Shown piece by piece: positions 12,450-25,300 of a stretch of DNA of 64,000 nucleotides. Below the pieces are notes generated by a model. The model worked only from the letters and a program-made list of their open reading frames with translations, was not told the DNA's origin and searched no databases. Source of the stretch: Hyperoplus lanceolatus (taxonomy: Eukaryota > Chordata > Actinopteri > Uranoscopiformes > Ammodytidae); assembly GCA_026929865.2 (NCBI GenBank), contig CM049416.1:8205001-8269000 (forward strand), in the 5' to 3' direction. Position 1 is the first letter of the stretch; each line of letters opens with the position of its first letter. The position numbers and the translations under genes are program-made.

Positions 12450-15400
12450 AAAAGAGTTTGGAAGCCGATGGAATCGTTTATGTTTCGATGGAGATGAGAG
12501 AAAATATGAGTTGTGGGAAACTAAGTTCCTTGTGTACCTGCGTCTACAAGGTCTGAAGAGCACCATACTGCAACAGCCAGACGAGGAGGACGAGGGTGCA
12601 GAACAAGACGCCGAAAGAAATGAAGAGGTCTATGCTGAACTGATTCAAGTGTTGGATGACAAAAGCCTGTCACTGGTGATGAGAGATGCAGCTGACGATG
12701 GTAGGAAGGCCCTACAGATTCGGAGAGACCATTATGCTGGTAAGGGGAAGCCCCGTGTGATCAACCTATGCACAGAGCTTACATCCCTTCAAAAAGCTGT
12801 AAATGAGAGCGTCACAGACTATATTATTCGTGCAGAGACTGCCATCACAGCACTGAGACATGCAGAAGAAACTTTAAGTGATGGTTTATTGATTGCAATG
12901 ACTCTGAAAGGTTTGCCAGACTCATTTAAACCATTCTCTATCCACATTACCCAAAGTGATGAAAAGTTGACCTTTGCTGAGTTTAAAACAAAACTAAGGA
13001 GCTATGAAAGCACAGAAAAGTTTAGTTCTGCCAGCTCAGGTGATGACAGCGTGATGAAAGTAAAAGGAAGACTTGGCTGTGAAGGAAAGCTGACCTGTTA
13101 CAACTGCGGCCAGAAGGGACATAAGGCCATGGGGTGTCCTGCTACTGGTGAACACAGAGACAGTGGTGCAGTTTTTGTAAGACTTCCACCCACAGAGATG
13201 CAAACTGCAGGCGTCGGAGGCGAGACAATGTGAAACAGGCGGTGGATGAGGAGGACCACACGTTTGCGTTCAAGGTGGGCCAGGTGGATGACGCCCCCGT
13301 TGGTGGACTAAAGAAAAGAGGTCTCATGGTCGACACTGGAGCTACTTCGCACATTGTAACTGACATGGCACAGTTCAAGAGTTTTGATCCGGGTTTTAAG
13401 CCGCAGAAGCACATCTTGGAGTTGGCTGATGGAGAGAGAACCAGTGGCATCGCACTGAAGAGAGGTTTGGCCAAGGTTAGCCTGATTGACAGCAGAGGAC
13501 GTGCGGTGGACACAATGCTGACCAAGGCATTGTACGTCCCATCGTTTCCCCAAGACATCTTCTCAGTCAAGGCAGCGACCGCCCGAGGAGCAACTGTCAT
13601 CTTCAAGGAGGGACAGAATGAGCTCATTCATAAAGATGGTACGAAATTTGACATTAAGGTATATGATAGACTGTAATATTTAAGCACCGTAACAGATGAA
13701 AGTGATTATGTTGATGAATGTCATGGGTGTTACGATCTTCAAACATGGCACGAGATTCTAGATCACTGCAACTATGATGATGTGTTAAAGTTGGACAGTG
13801 TCACAGAGGGGATGAATATTAAAGGTAAAACTGATGTGTCTAATCTGAAATGTGAAGTCTGCATGAAAGGTAAATTTGCCCAGAGCAGAAACCGAGAACC
13901 AGATGAAAGGGCAAAGGTAGCACTTGCACTTGTACATACAGATTTGTCAGGACCTATAGAGCCAGCAGCAAAAGATGGCTTCAGGTACACATTGGCATTT
14001 ACTGATGACTATTCAGGAGCAGTTTTTGTGTATTTCTTAAAAGTAAAGAGTGACACAGTTAAAGCTACAGAGAAATTCATTGCTGATGTTGCACCTCATG
14101 GGAACATCAGATGTGTGAGATCTGATAATGGTACAGAATTTACATCTCAAGAGTTTCAGTCCTTATTGAGTAAAAACGCCATTCGGCATGAGACTTCAGC
14201 TCCTTATTCTCCCCATCAAAATGGGACAGCTGAAAGAAATTGGAGAACACTCTTTGAGATGGCAAGATGCATGTTAATTGAGAGTAATCTTCCAAAAGAG
14301 TTGTGGACATATGCAGTTCAGACTGCTGCAGCTATTCGCAACAGGTGTTATACCAGACGAACAGGACAGACTCCGTATTACATGTTGACGGGGAAAAAGC
14401 CTGATCTTTCAAGGATGACAACATTTGGGTCAGTGTGCTATGCATACAAACAAAACAAGAAAAAGCTGGACTCACGATGTGAAAAAGGGATTTTTGTGGG
14501 GTATGACAAAAATAGCCCTGCATATCTAGTATTTTACAGAGACACTGGGAGAGTACTCAAACACAGGTTGGTGAAGTTCATCTCAAAAAGTGTGAAGGAA
14601 GGTCAGACTCAGACAGATTCTGACATGAGCTAAAACCAACCTGCCAGAGGTAGAAATAACAAAACAGTTCAAACAGGAGCCTAATGCAGAGATCTGTGAC
14701 TCTAATGCCACTACAGATGAGGATGAGAGTAGTCACAATTCACGCTATCCAAGAAGGCAGAGGAGAGCTCCTAAGTACTATCAAGACTGTGAGTATAAAG
14801 TAAAATGTGATGATGATCATGAAATACCCAGTATTGATTATTGTTACAGAGTTATATCTGATGTACCTCAAACTCTGAAGGAAGCTATGAGCTCATCAAG
14901 TTCAGATTTATGGGCTAAAGCTATGAACGAGGAAATGGATTCTCTGAGTGAGAATGATACCTTTACTCTGACCACATTGCCAAAAGGTAAACATGCAGTG
15001 GGGGGCAGATGGGTTTACACAGTAAAAGAAAATCTAGATGAAACAGGAAATGAGACAAAAACATGCAAAGCCAGATTTGTGGCAAAAGGTTATAGTCAAG
15101 TTGCAGGCATTGATTATAATGAAACCTTTTCTCCAACTGCTAATTTGACATCTGTGCGTAGTCTAATGCAGCTTGCAGCACAACATGATTTAGACTTGCA
15201 TCAGATGGATGTTAGAACTGCATACCTACATGCACCTATTGACTGTGAGGTGTATATGGAACAGCCTGAAGGATTTAAAGTTAAGTCAGAGACAGGTGAG
15301 GAACTAGTCTGTAAACTTAACAAATCCCTGTGACGGAATTGGAATACAATGTTGCATGATTTTCTAACTGAAAATGGTTTTATACAAAATCCAGCCGACC

Positions 15401-15783
15401 ACTGTGTGTACAGTAAACAAACTGAAAGTGAGAGAGGGTAATATTACTAATCTGGGTCGATGATCTTATCATTGCAGAAAGTGACAATCAAACAGTCAAA
15501 AATGTGAAAGAGATGTTGGGAGCTAAGTTTAAAATGAAAGATCTTGGTAAACTTAAACCCTTCCTAGGCATTGACTTCACACAGAGAGAAGGTGAAGTAA
15601 AGATGAGTCAGAAAAGGTACATTACAAAGATATTGGAGAGGTTTGATATGACCGACTGCAAACCAAGATCAACCCCATGTGAAAACAAACTGAAATTTGA
15701 CAGTGAAGGCGAACCTGTCAATCCAAAGATGTATCGAGAAGTTGTTGGCTGTTTGATTTATCTCATGACATGTACTCGACCAG

Positions 15784-17111
15784 GGGCCTATTTCAGGTAG
15801 GTGGTTTTGTGACAACCCAGAGTTTGTTCGCTCTGAGTTAGTGGAAACCCTCGGTTTTCCGTTTCAAGAAGCAGGTTCAGCGCAACCGAGAGTCAGCTAC
15901 TGGGGCAACATACGCCGTGGGTCTAACCTGCTGGATAGGTGGTTAAACCTACCCTGAGTTTGTTTTCACTTTACGCTGCAGCTCCGACTGAAGAAAGAGT
16001 CACTGTCACAACGCAACCCTGTACAGTTTAAAGCAAAATCACTCCATAGAAATCTCCATCGGGATGTTTTTATCATTTCCTGATGATTTTACGTTTGATC
16101 GATCATTTGATCAGTAACCTTGTTCTCAGCCCTCGTTCGTTCATATGCGGCCACCTTACACATCGTGAACATGCTTTACATTCAGATTAATAAACCTATT
16201 GTATTGTATGTATCTCGTTATTTATTTTTATCATTATCAGTAGTTTTTTAACATCTGTGCCACTGAACATAGGCTATTTATGTCAGGTTGAAATGTAATT
16301 CTGCGGCTGCACGCGATCGTTACTGTTCACTTGTGTCATCCCAAAGTCACAGACAAGCCTCGTTAAATAGCCCAATATGAATATAGAAATAATATAATAA
16401 TTTAAACTGTGATCACTAGAGGACAAGGGATCTGGTAATAAAACAATCAGGATCTACAATGGAAACTGTCACCTTATGTGTCAAACGTTAATATCTTTCA
16501 CTCCCCATTTAAAAGAAGCGACAATCTGTTTACTGCACAGTAGGCCTATTATAGCTTGCCTACATAATAGGCTACAGCGAATATAAAACACTGTCAGCAG
16601 TGCTGTGCAGCGGCAGCTTGATAATTTTGTTGCTGCTGATATGCGTAACTTAATTCTTAAAATAGACTTGCTTCTCATACGGAAGCAATGATGCTCTTGA
16701 CAAAAAACGTTTGCACCGTTTTTTTCTGAATTGCCGAAGTGATTAGATCAGAGTTATGAGACTATCCCCGTTCATTCTTCTCCATAAGCTCATAAGTTAA
16801 TATTTCTTACTCTAGTGGGAGGAGCGGAGAAGTTTTTTTTTTCTTTTTTGAGAAGTGGAGAAGTGGGAGGATCAAGCATTTGTTTCTTCTGTTTCCATGG
16901 TGAATCATGTTTTCAGCGATCCATTGACGATGGCTTTTATGCACACGCTCCACCCAGAGTGAACACGCTCAGAGTTGATTAACCCAACGCTGATCCACTG
17001 TTCTGAAACCGAAAACACAGAGTTTCTCGTCAACCCTGCGCTCTGAGTTGACCAACTCAGAGCGCAGGATTAAACCCAGAGTATGTAAAACCAGCTACCT
17101 GAAATAGGCCC
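15784..17111. mobile_element. PIF/Harbinger-like MITE nested in the copia fossil
   Basis: 1328 bp with termini GGGCCTATTTCAGGTAG on the left and its inverse on the right. It is flanked by the 3-bp duplication CAG (15781-15783 and 17112-17114). A 3-bp target and GGGCC-starting termini fit PIF/Harbinger non-autonomous elements of fish. No transposase was recognised. Position and duplication show it inserted after the copia element did. Confidence 0.82.
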
Positions 17112-17759
17112 CAGATCTGAATTGGGTGGTCAGTAAGTTATCACAACACTTATCTGAACCAAAAGAACCACACTGGATAACAGAAAAACACGTGTTGAGG
17201 TATTTAAAGGGAGCTGTAAACCAGGAATTGTGTTACAAAAGAAGTGACGTAAATCTCAAACTTGTAGGATATAGTGATGCTGACTGGGCAGCGGATCATA
17301 TTGATAGGAGAAGTACTACTGGATACTGTTTTAGTTTGTCTGAGACAGGGCCTGTTATTTCCTGGAAATCTAAGAAACAACTTACAGTTGCTTTATCCAC
17401 ATGTGAAGCAGAGTATATGGCACTGTCAGCTACAGTCCAGGAAAGCATGTATCTTGTACAGTTATTGAGTGCAATGGACAATGGATGTGACTATGTACCA
17501 GTGATGATTTTTGAGGACAATCAAGGCGCTATTGCATTGTCAAAGAATCCTGTATGTCGACAAAGATGCAAACATGTTGATATCAAGTATCATTTTGTTC
17601 GATCTGCAATCAGTGATGGGAAAGTCTCCATTGAATATTGTTCAACAGTAGACATGGTGGCAGATATTCTAACTAAGCCTGTAACTAATGCCAGGATTGA
17701 GAAATTTCTGTGTTTTATGTTTGGTGCAATCACATCAAGAGTATAAGAGAAAGTGGGGG

Positions 17760-17983
17760 TGTTAAACTGTTGCTTACCATTTGTGTTCTCGAATGTGCTC
17801 CTGATGCTGCCCTCTGTGTGCTGTTGCGCACAGGTGCACCAAATCTAATCAATAAATGACTGCTGCCTGTGAAGGTTCAGGTAATGCCAGCTGAATGCAA
17901 TCCAGTGGCTGTGTGTGTCTATTTCCTCTATCATGGTATTTTCAGTTGGCTATTCCAGCCCTTAAGATATGGCAGCGTCAACA
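17760..17983 (+). repeat. 3' LTR of the copia fossil
   Basis: 224 bp, begins TGTTAAACTG and ends GCGTCAACA. It is preceded by a purine-rich tract (AGAGAAAGTGGGGG, about 17746-17759) suited to be the polypurine tract. AGTAG follows, matching the left flank. Confidence 0.95.
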
Positions 17984-19303
17984 AGTAGAGTTTTGATGGA
18001 TACTTGACAGGCCTATTGCGACATTTGCTGAACATGTTAAAAAATTAAAATGTCACAGGGTAAAAGCTATTGTGAAAATCTTTGTTTAATGCCTATGAAT
18101 ATGATACAAGGACAATCCACAACAATGTAATAAAAAACAGACAAATCTAACTAAATACATACATTCTCAATATTGACAGTAATTATGTAGATATGTAATA
18201 ATTGATGATAACAATTTAATCAACAATGTGAAAGTATATAACAGAGTAAAACAGTAGTACAATCCAGTTTGAGTTACACCCCACTCCCTCTCAGTCCACA
18301 CCCTATACCACAGTGAACTTTGCCAGACAAACACTGGTGAATCTGAGGATTATATGATCGATCGCGACCTTTCACACTCGTGTAAAAAGCAGTCATGTAA
18401 CAAGAAGTGTGTGCAATGTCACAGTGAGTCGTCCAGAAAATGTCAAATGTGGTTGTGGCACATTTATCATTGTCAGAGTATGTTTACATGGCTTCAAATT
18501 AAAGGGTTTTAGTCTGCAAAAAGTGGTTCTCCTTCATCAGTTTCATTTCGGTTAATACAGTTATATAAGAACATAGATACCACCCTCACATCTACAATTT
18601 AAAGCTACTGCCAGCAGCCAGTTAGCTTAGCTTAGCTTAGCATGACACTTAAAACAGAAGGAAGACGCTAAAAAAAACAATACTTCATGTTTATAAACAG
18701 GCCACAAACACGCTTTGGTTGTATTGTACAAGTATTTAACACTATACACTCACCGTACATATACTGCATACATGTTTGCTGTCACTGCATTTAAATCACT
18801 TTGAATGTAAAGCTGTAGGATGAGACATGACCTGACTGACGTAACGCTTATTCAAGTACAAATATTTGACATATTTTGTTCTCACATCCTCCAAAACCAC
18901 ACTGAAATGTGTCAGAAGTGGACATCATCATAAGCAAACTGTGTTTCTGCTCAGATGCATTGTCCACGCAGTAGTATAGCATATAGGTCACTGTATGTTC
19001 CTATCATGTTTTTCTTGTAGTAGAGTTTGTGAGTTATAGTGATTTTCTTCAGATGTGGATTGCGTATCATTTAATGTCATTGAATTGTTTTGCATATTTA
19101 AGCTGAACTCTAGTCAGGATCTTTAACCTTTAAAGAGAACAAACAGCAGTAGATGAGGTCCGCACAATATTTGTTTGAAAAAAGTGGTGTGCTGCTCCAA
19201 GGCCAAATACTGCTGACACTGTATCATTACCATATCTGGTCCAGTATGGATGAAGCACAGTACTTACGCTGTGGAGATTATGATGTTGTCTCACTCAAAC
19301 ACC
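17984..19303. other. 3' flank and probable 3' UTR of the complete slco1 gene
   Basis: Lies downstream of the stop codon at 19304-19306 on the minus strand. No coding motif. A minus-strand ATTAAA (about 19071-19077) is a candidate poly(A) signal, but no strong AATAAA was found close to the stop. A short AGCTT direct repeat (about 18624-18640) is present. Confidence 0.45.
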
Positions 19304-22300
19304 TTAGATAGTGCTCTCCTTGTCGGTGTCTTCCTTGTTTTGGGCAATGTTGATGTTGGCATGTCCCTTGCCCACACCGTTAACCGCCAGTTCATTTTCT
19401 TTGGCCTGATTCCTCAGTGCTAACTTCTTCTGTCTCTTGACAATTTTGACATAGAGGACACCCCACAACGCGTTGGATACAAAGTAGAGTCCAGTAACTA
19501 ACCCCAGGAATATCATTCTGTAAGCAAAGCACATTGGGAAAGGTTACATTCTGATTTCATTTTTGAGTTTCCAGCAGAAACAACACAAATCTAATGTTTT
19601 AAAGAATCTGCCCACCAGCACTTAGTGCTCATTTATTAACATGTTAACTGACAAGAAACAGCTGTTGTCTGACAGGGGGTTGGGGTGGGGGGGGGGGGGG
19701 GTAGTATGTGCGGGACTAGTTCTTGGACAGGAGCAGTGAGTTCCTGGAAATAGACCTGCACATAACCCTGTGTAAAAAGCACAACTTGTAGTTTTTAGAT
19801 TTTGTCTTTTGTACAGATTAAAAAAACAAGATGTGATATATTAATTCATGAGCTGTGAAAGCCTGGGCTTGCAATTCATTTTCAATACAGCTATCTTTTT
19901 TTCTTGAGATAACAAGATGATTAACTCTGGAGCTCAAGATAACGGTATCTAATATTATAAGTAATAGGTTTCCTCAAGATAAGGAGATAATGAACTCTTT
20001 ATCACAAGATAAATCATTAAAACATGATTAAGAGGTGCTGTTAAACAAACTGTTTCCGGTCTTAATGCTAAGCTAAAGTTGAAGGTGGCTGATGCTTTAT
20101 ATTTAAGATAAAGAGTAATATTGGTCTCAACAAATTTAATAATGTGTTACATATTAATGTTTTTATTGTTAAATTACTATGTATTCTAGTGACACAAAGA
20201 GTGTTGGATTCATTTAAACTGCACATTACCTAGGGGGCAAAACCCCCTTTTTTTTTTAAAAACAGACATGGAGCGTTGTAAAAGGTTGTTCACCAGAAAT
20301 GATATCCAGGACCTTCCAGGATCCCAACCTGGTCAACTAGCTGCTGGAAAGCTACAGCGGGCCGACATAGAGCAAATCAGAACCACTGTTTAAGCGAATG
20401 GGGATAGGCTAATTGTCCCCCAAGGTTCCATTCTTGGGCCTCTTCTGTTCAACATCTACATGCTCCCACTAGCTCAAATTATGAACAAGAACAAATTATG
20501 TTACCATAATTATGCAGACGACACACAAATTTACATAACCATATCACCAGGAGACTACAGTCCGATCCAAGCACTAAGTAAGTGCATTGAACAAATCAAT
20601 GACTGGATGTGCCAAAACTTTCTTCAATTAAACAAAGACAAAACTGAAGTAATTGTCTTTGGTAACAGGGATGAACAATTAAAAGTCAGCGCACAGCTTA
20701 AATCTGTTATGTTAGAAAGCACACACCAAGCTAGAAATCTTGGAGTTGTCATAGATTCAGACTTGAATTTCAAAAAACACATTAAATCAATTACTAAGTC
20801 AGCCTACTACCAACTTAAAAATATATCAAGAATTAAAGGGCTACTGCCTCAGCAGGACTTAGAAAAACTTGTCCATGCATTTATTTTTAGTAGACTTGAC
20901 TACTGTAATAGTGTCTTTGCAGGCCTTCCTAAAAAGTCAATCAGACAGCTTCAGCTAATTCAAAACGCTGCTGCTCGAGTCCTCACTAGGACCAAAAAAG
21001 TGGATCACATTACCCCAGTTCTTAGGTCTTTACACTGGCTTCCTGTCACTTTAAGAATTGATTTTAAAATATTGATGTTGGTCTATAAAGCCCTAAATGG
21101 TTTAGGCCCCAAATACATCGCTGACCTGCTGATCCCATACAAACTCGTCTGACACTGGGCTACTGACAGTCCCCAGAGTAAGGACTAGACATGGAGAGTC
21201 AGCCTTCAGTTTTAATGCACAAAAGCTCTGGAATAAACTTCCACGGGACTTGAGGTCCGCTTCAACACTCGGCTCTTTTAAATCAGGTCTGAAGACTTTA
21301 CTGTTTTCGTTTTAACCTGTAATTTTAAATTTTTATTTATTTTTATTCTTTTTAAATTTTTAAATTATTTTATGTTTTATTTATATTCATGTTTCTCATT
21401 CGCTTTTTTTATGTATTTATTTTATTTTTTTTAATGTGTGCTCTATTCTTGATGTGTTTTTGTTTTTGCATCTGTAAAGCACCTTGAATGGCCTTGTGTC
21501 CGAAATGTGCTTTATAAATAAACTTGCCTTGCCTTGCCTTGCCTAATGATGCGTAAATGTGCATATCTGCAAAGCCCCAAAATCTAGATGTTGGACAAAA
21601 GCAGAGTCAATTTGTTTTTAAATTTTGAAAACAAAACAAGTGTCCAACTGCCTGAAGCCTGAATTTGATCAATAACCCATAGAAAATAATTGTTTTACAC
21701 AGTTTTTTCCAAGGGAATATCTAGCCGTTTCCTAAAATACCAGCTGGAGACTCCAAAAGTACACTTTTGGTCCATGGCACATGAAATGTAACTGTGTAGA
21801 AAATTAATTTTCTATGGGTTATTGATCAAATTTGAACTGTGATTAGGAAAGGCTTCAGGGAGTTGGACACTTGTTTTGTTTTCAAAATTTAAAAATAAAT
21901 TGACTCTGCTTTTGTCCAACATCTAGATTTTGGGGCTTTGCAGATATGCAAATTTACGCATCATTAGTAAGATATTGATGATTTTTCATATTTATCTAAA
22001 CATTTTGGAAAATACTGTAACACAAAAAGTTTTTGTTTAATGTCAGTAATCAACTGGCAAAGTTTCATAATGATATCTATAAGTTCAAAAAATTCCCCAT
22101 TAGCCCATCCCCATTCACCCCCATTCACTTTAACAGTGGTTCTGATTTGTCGGCCCGCTGTAGCTTTCCAGCAGCTTGTTGACAAGGTTGTCCACCCAGG
22201 TTGTGATCGTGGAAGGTCCTAGATGTCATTTTTGGTGAACAACCTTTCACAACGCTCCATGTCCATAAAATCACTTTGCCCCCTGGGTACATAGTAATAA

Positions 22301-25300
22301 TGTCCAGATGTAGGCCTACCTAAATGTATTAGCGTCATAGAGTCTGCATGCTCCTCGGCCTCCACACTGCTTGGTACCCCACTTCAGACATGTTCGGTCA
22401 ATCAGCGCTCCGAAATAAATTGGAGGAGGTATTCCACCTGAAAAACACACAAAAAATTGCTAAATCAAATAAGAAATAGAAGTAAGTATAAAAAATTATT
22501 CCTGCCCATAAATTACTAACAAAACCCACATGTATTTTCGGTACTCACCTAGAGTTCTTACTATCAGTGTTTGCATACCCAAAGCCAGGGACTTCAGGTC
22601 TTTCTGTATGGACCTGGAAGATTAGCCCAAACATTATTATCAGTCAGCCTTTTCAGTGAAAGAATACACAAGATGCAATAGAACCTAAGATAGCAACCCA
22701 GTTTGATGCTTGTATGCAAGGCCATAAAATCACTGCATATGCCAAAAATCAATATGTCACCAAAAGGCATAATTTTACCAAAAAAGTGTCATTGTCTCTG
22801 ACCTGAGCAGTACGATGTATCCTGGCGTGCCCCCACAGGCAGAAATGAAGGACCCCACTACGGACAGGGCCATGTAGAATTTAAATGTGCGATCGCAGTT
22901 GCTCTTTCTGGGGCACTGGCCCAGTACTGCGGACATGTTCGCTCCTTGAGTCATTGCCTCCCCGACGCAGGTACAGTTATGAAACACCTGAAGGACCAGA
23001 AGACAGAGATGTAAATAATAACCTTTGAATGAATGTTTGTGAAGTTTCCAGTCTAAACCTATCCTCTTTGTGGCTGCATTGCATCCGGGCTTCTTGAAGC
23101 CACTGTCAGCAGAAATGAGTATTGGTGTTGCCCCTGTCCTTTTTGCCCTACAAGTTGCCGTCTTACCATATCCTTGCCCTTGCCGGTGGTGGTCTGGCAG
23201 CCAGCCAGGCAGGGCGAGGCATACGTCAGTCCGTTGTAGGCGCACACTGGGTCCCATTGCTTCACCGAGCAGGAGCAGCCCATGTTGCACTGTGACAGCA
23301 AAGTCTCTTGGTTGTAGGACACTTGATTAGTTCTGGTACACACAGACATGAGAATGGTGATATTGGTTTAGTCAGAAACCCAGACAATAAAACAACCACA
23401 CCAACAACAAAAAGACAACGGCTGAGAAATTTTAAAATCTGCAATGCACCTATCCCTTCAGTAACTTGTATGTTTATGTAAAAGGGCGGTGTACATGCCA
23501 CTCACCCCTGATATGTGATGGTAAGGCCTGACACCTCTGCATTGTCACAGTGAAGAAAGACCTGAATGCAAAGCAGACAAAAGGAGCCGATGGAGGCAGC
23601 GATCGACACCCTGGCTGCTCCGATGATACCCAGCTTGAAACGCTTCAGTATGAAACCTCCGGTGATGATGCCCAAAGCTACTGCTGGCAGGTTCAGTACA
23701 CCTTGATGGATAAATTAATTCAATTAATACACTGGAGATATAGAAAAATACCATGAGATGGAAAATTGCTATGTACTGAGACAACCAGTTCAGTTAAGAA
23801 TCTAAATGAGCATCCAATACCCTTTTTTTTTAACAATGTTTTCAATTTTTCCATTGCTTATAACCAATTTAACAATACTAATAAGTGTTTGTATCCAATA
23901 ATTCAAATATTTTAAGCATTTATCAAATACGTGTAACTATTTCAACCATCTAAATATCATTACAAATTGTTCTGTTAAGCAACTCATTGTTTTTTCCACT
24001 GTTACATTTCATAATATTAGGTGATTGTAGAACAATGACTTTAAAATATCAATATTCCAACAACAACAGAGCTAGACGTGCTGGTAAACAGTCATACAAA
24101 GGTAATTATAGCTTAGGATGCTACTTTACAGGCACACACAAAAGGAGAGCCCACAGTGGGCTACTTAGTGCAAACATTTCAAGTAAACGTTATCTATCGC
24201 AATCACACTTCCCTTCAATAACATCATTGTTTCAGCTACAAAATGTAGTTGCCGTAAAGTGAATGGGGGTCAGTTAATGATCGGTACCTATGAGGAAAAT
24301 GGCTTTGGAGGCTGATTGGCCATAGATTTGCTCCAAGAACTTGGGCTTGAAGGTGATCATGCCCATGAAGCCGTTGACAGACACAAGGTAGGTGATGATC
24401 ATCGTCGTGTAGATGCTGTTTTTGAAGAGTCTCCGCAAAGATGGAACGAAATCTGTCGAACAAGCAAAACAAATTATAGCAAATAGTTATAATGAACATC
24501 ACGCTGGCTTCTCTATTATTGCAGTGGTGAATGTAAAAGTATTGCTATTTTGTAGGAAAAAGTGGACATTTAATTTGATACATTTAATATATACCTTTAT
24601 TTACACACATTAACGATACATGTCTATACACATATATTAATACAATGCATGCTTATATTTATTTAGTTTAACCTACCAATTTAATCAATCCATCCATCCA
24701 TATACTGTATCTTGGAGACACTGTTATGTCCGTCTGAAATAATGTTGTGTAATGTATTATGCCACGACTGGGCCTTAGCTTACGTAACTACTATTTCAAT
24801 GGGTTTCTCTGTTGTGATGCATCATTCAACTCTTACTCTGATTGCTTTGATGCATGGTAGTGAGCTACTGGTCTGGGCTCTGGCTTGTGTAGACTTAATC
24901 TGTTTTATTATTAAACACATTAAACCTTACAAACTATTTGAACTGGGATCTTGTTAGTAGTTTGGGTCATGCATTGTTCTACTACTCATTGATACTGTAT
25001 CTAATCCTTTAATTCCTTCTGGTCCAAATAAATCATGAACATTGCTTATCCCATTGCTGAAGTTGAGTGGTCTGGAATACAATATTGTAGGATGTTGACC
25101 ATAAGCCAAGATCCTCTTTAATTTTCTGGTTTACAGAACAATGTTGATCAAACTCCATGTTATTTGGTTGCTTTTTGAGACCAGTTAATGGGAATTCAGG
25201 GATCGATGATAGATATGGATAGCAATTAAATGCTAAAAGCCTACGTTTTTTTAATATGATTATTTCATAACCTGAATATATGCCAAATATGTCTGGGAAA

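Larger units (their letters stand above)
12212..17983 (+). mobile_element. Ty1/copia LTR retrotransposon (fossil)
   Basis: Complete in outline and flanked by the 5-bp duplication AGTAG (12207-12211 and 17984-17988). Parts in copia order: LTR; primer-binding site; gag region from about 12.42 kb with a CCHC zinc knuckle (CYNCGQKGHKAMGC); protease near 13.33 kb (VDTGATSHIV); integrase about 13.8-14.6 kb (HTDLSGP, SDNGTEF, SPHQNGTAERN); reverse transcriptase from about 14.9 kb (DVRTAYLHAPI); RNase H about 17.1-17.7 kb (YSDADWA, STCEAEYMALS); LTR. Integrase before reverse transcriptase is diagnostic of copia. The element is broken, with a handful of breaks plus one 1.3-kb nested insertion. The two LTRs differ at about 6 of 224 sites by eye, so it is fairly young, probably a few million years under usual neutral rates (inference). 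Confidence 0.95.
20230..22287. mobile_element. Foldback element in the last slco1 intron, host to a LINE
   Basis: Outer inverted repeats begin CTAGGGGGCAAA on the left and end with the inverse (TTTGCCCCCTGG) on the right. The arms stay similar inward: GGAGCGTTGTAAAAGG, GCTGGAAAGCTACAGCGGGCC and AACCACTGTT all recur inverted at 22120-22260. A second inverted pair (21544-21967) forms the centre. The left arm is interrupted by a LINE 3' fragment. No transposase was recognised and no clean target duplication is certain. Confidence 0.78.

Noticed and set aside
22040-22222. Open frames at the right arm of the foldback element
   Set aside because: Arm sequence only; the inverted partner gives equally meaningless frames.
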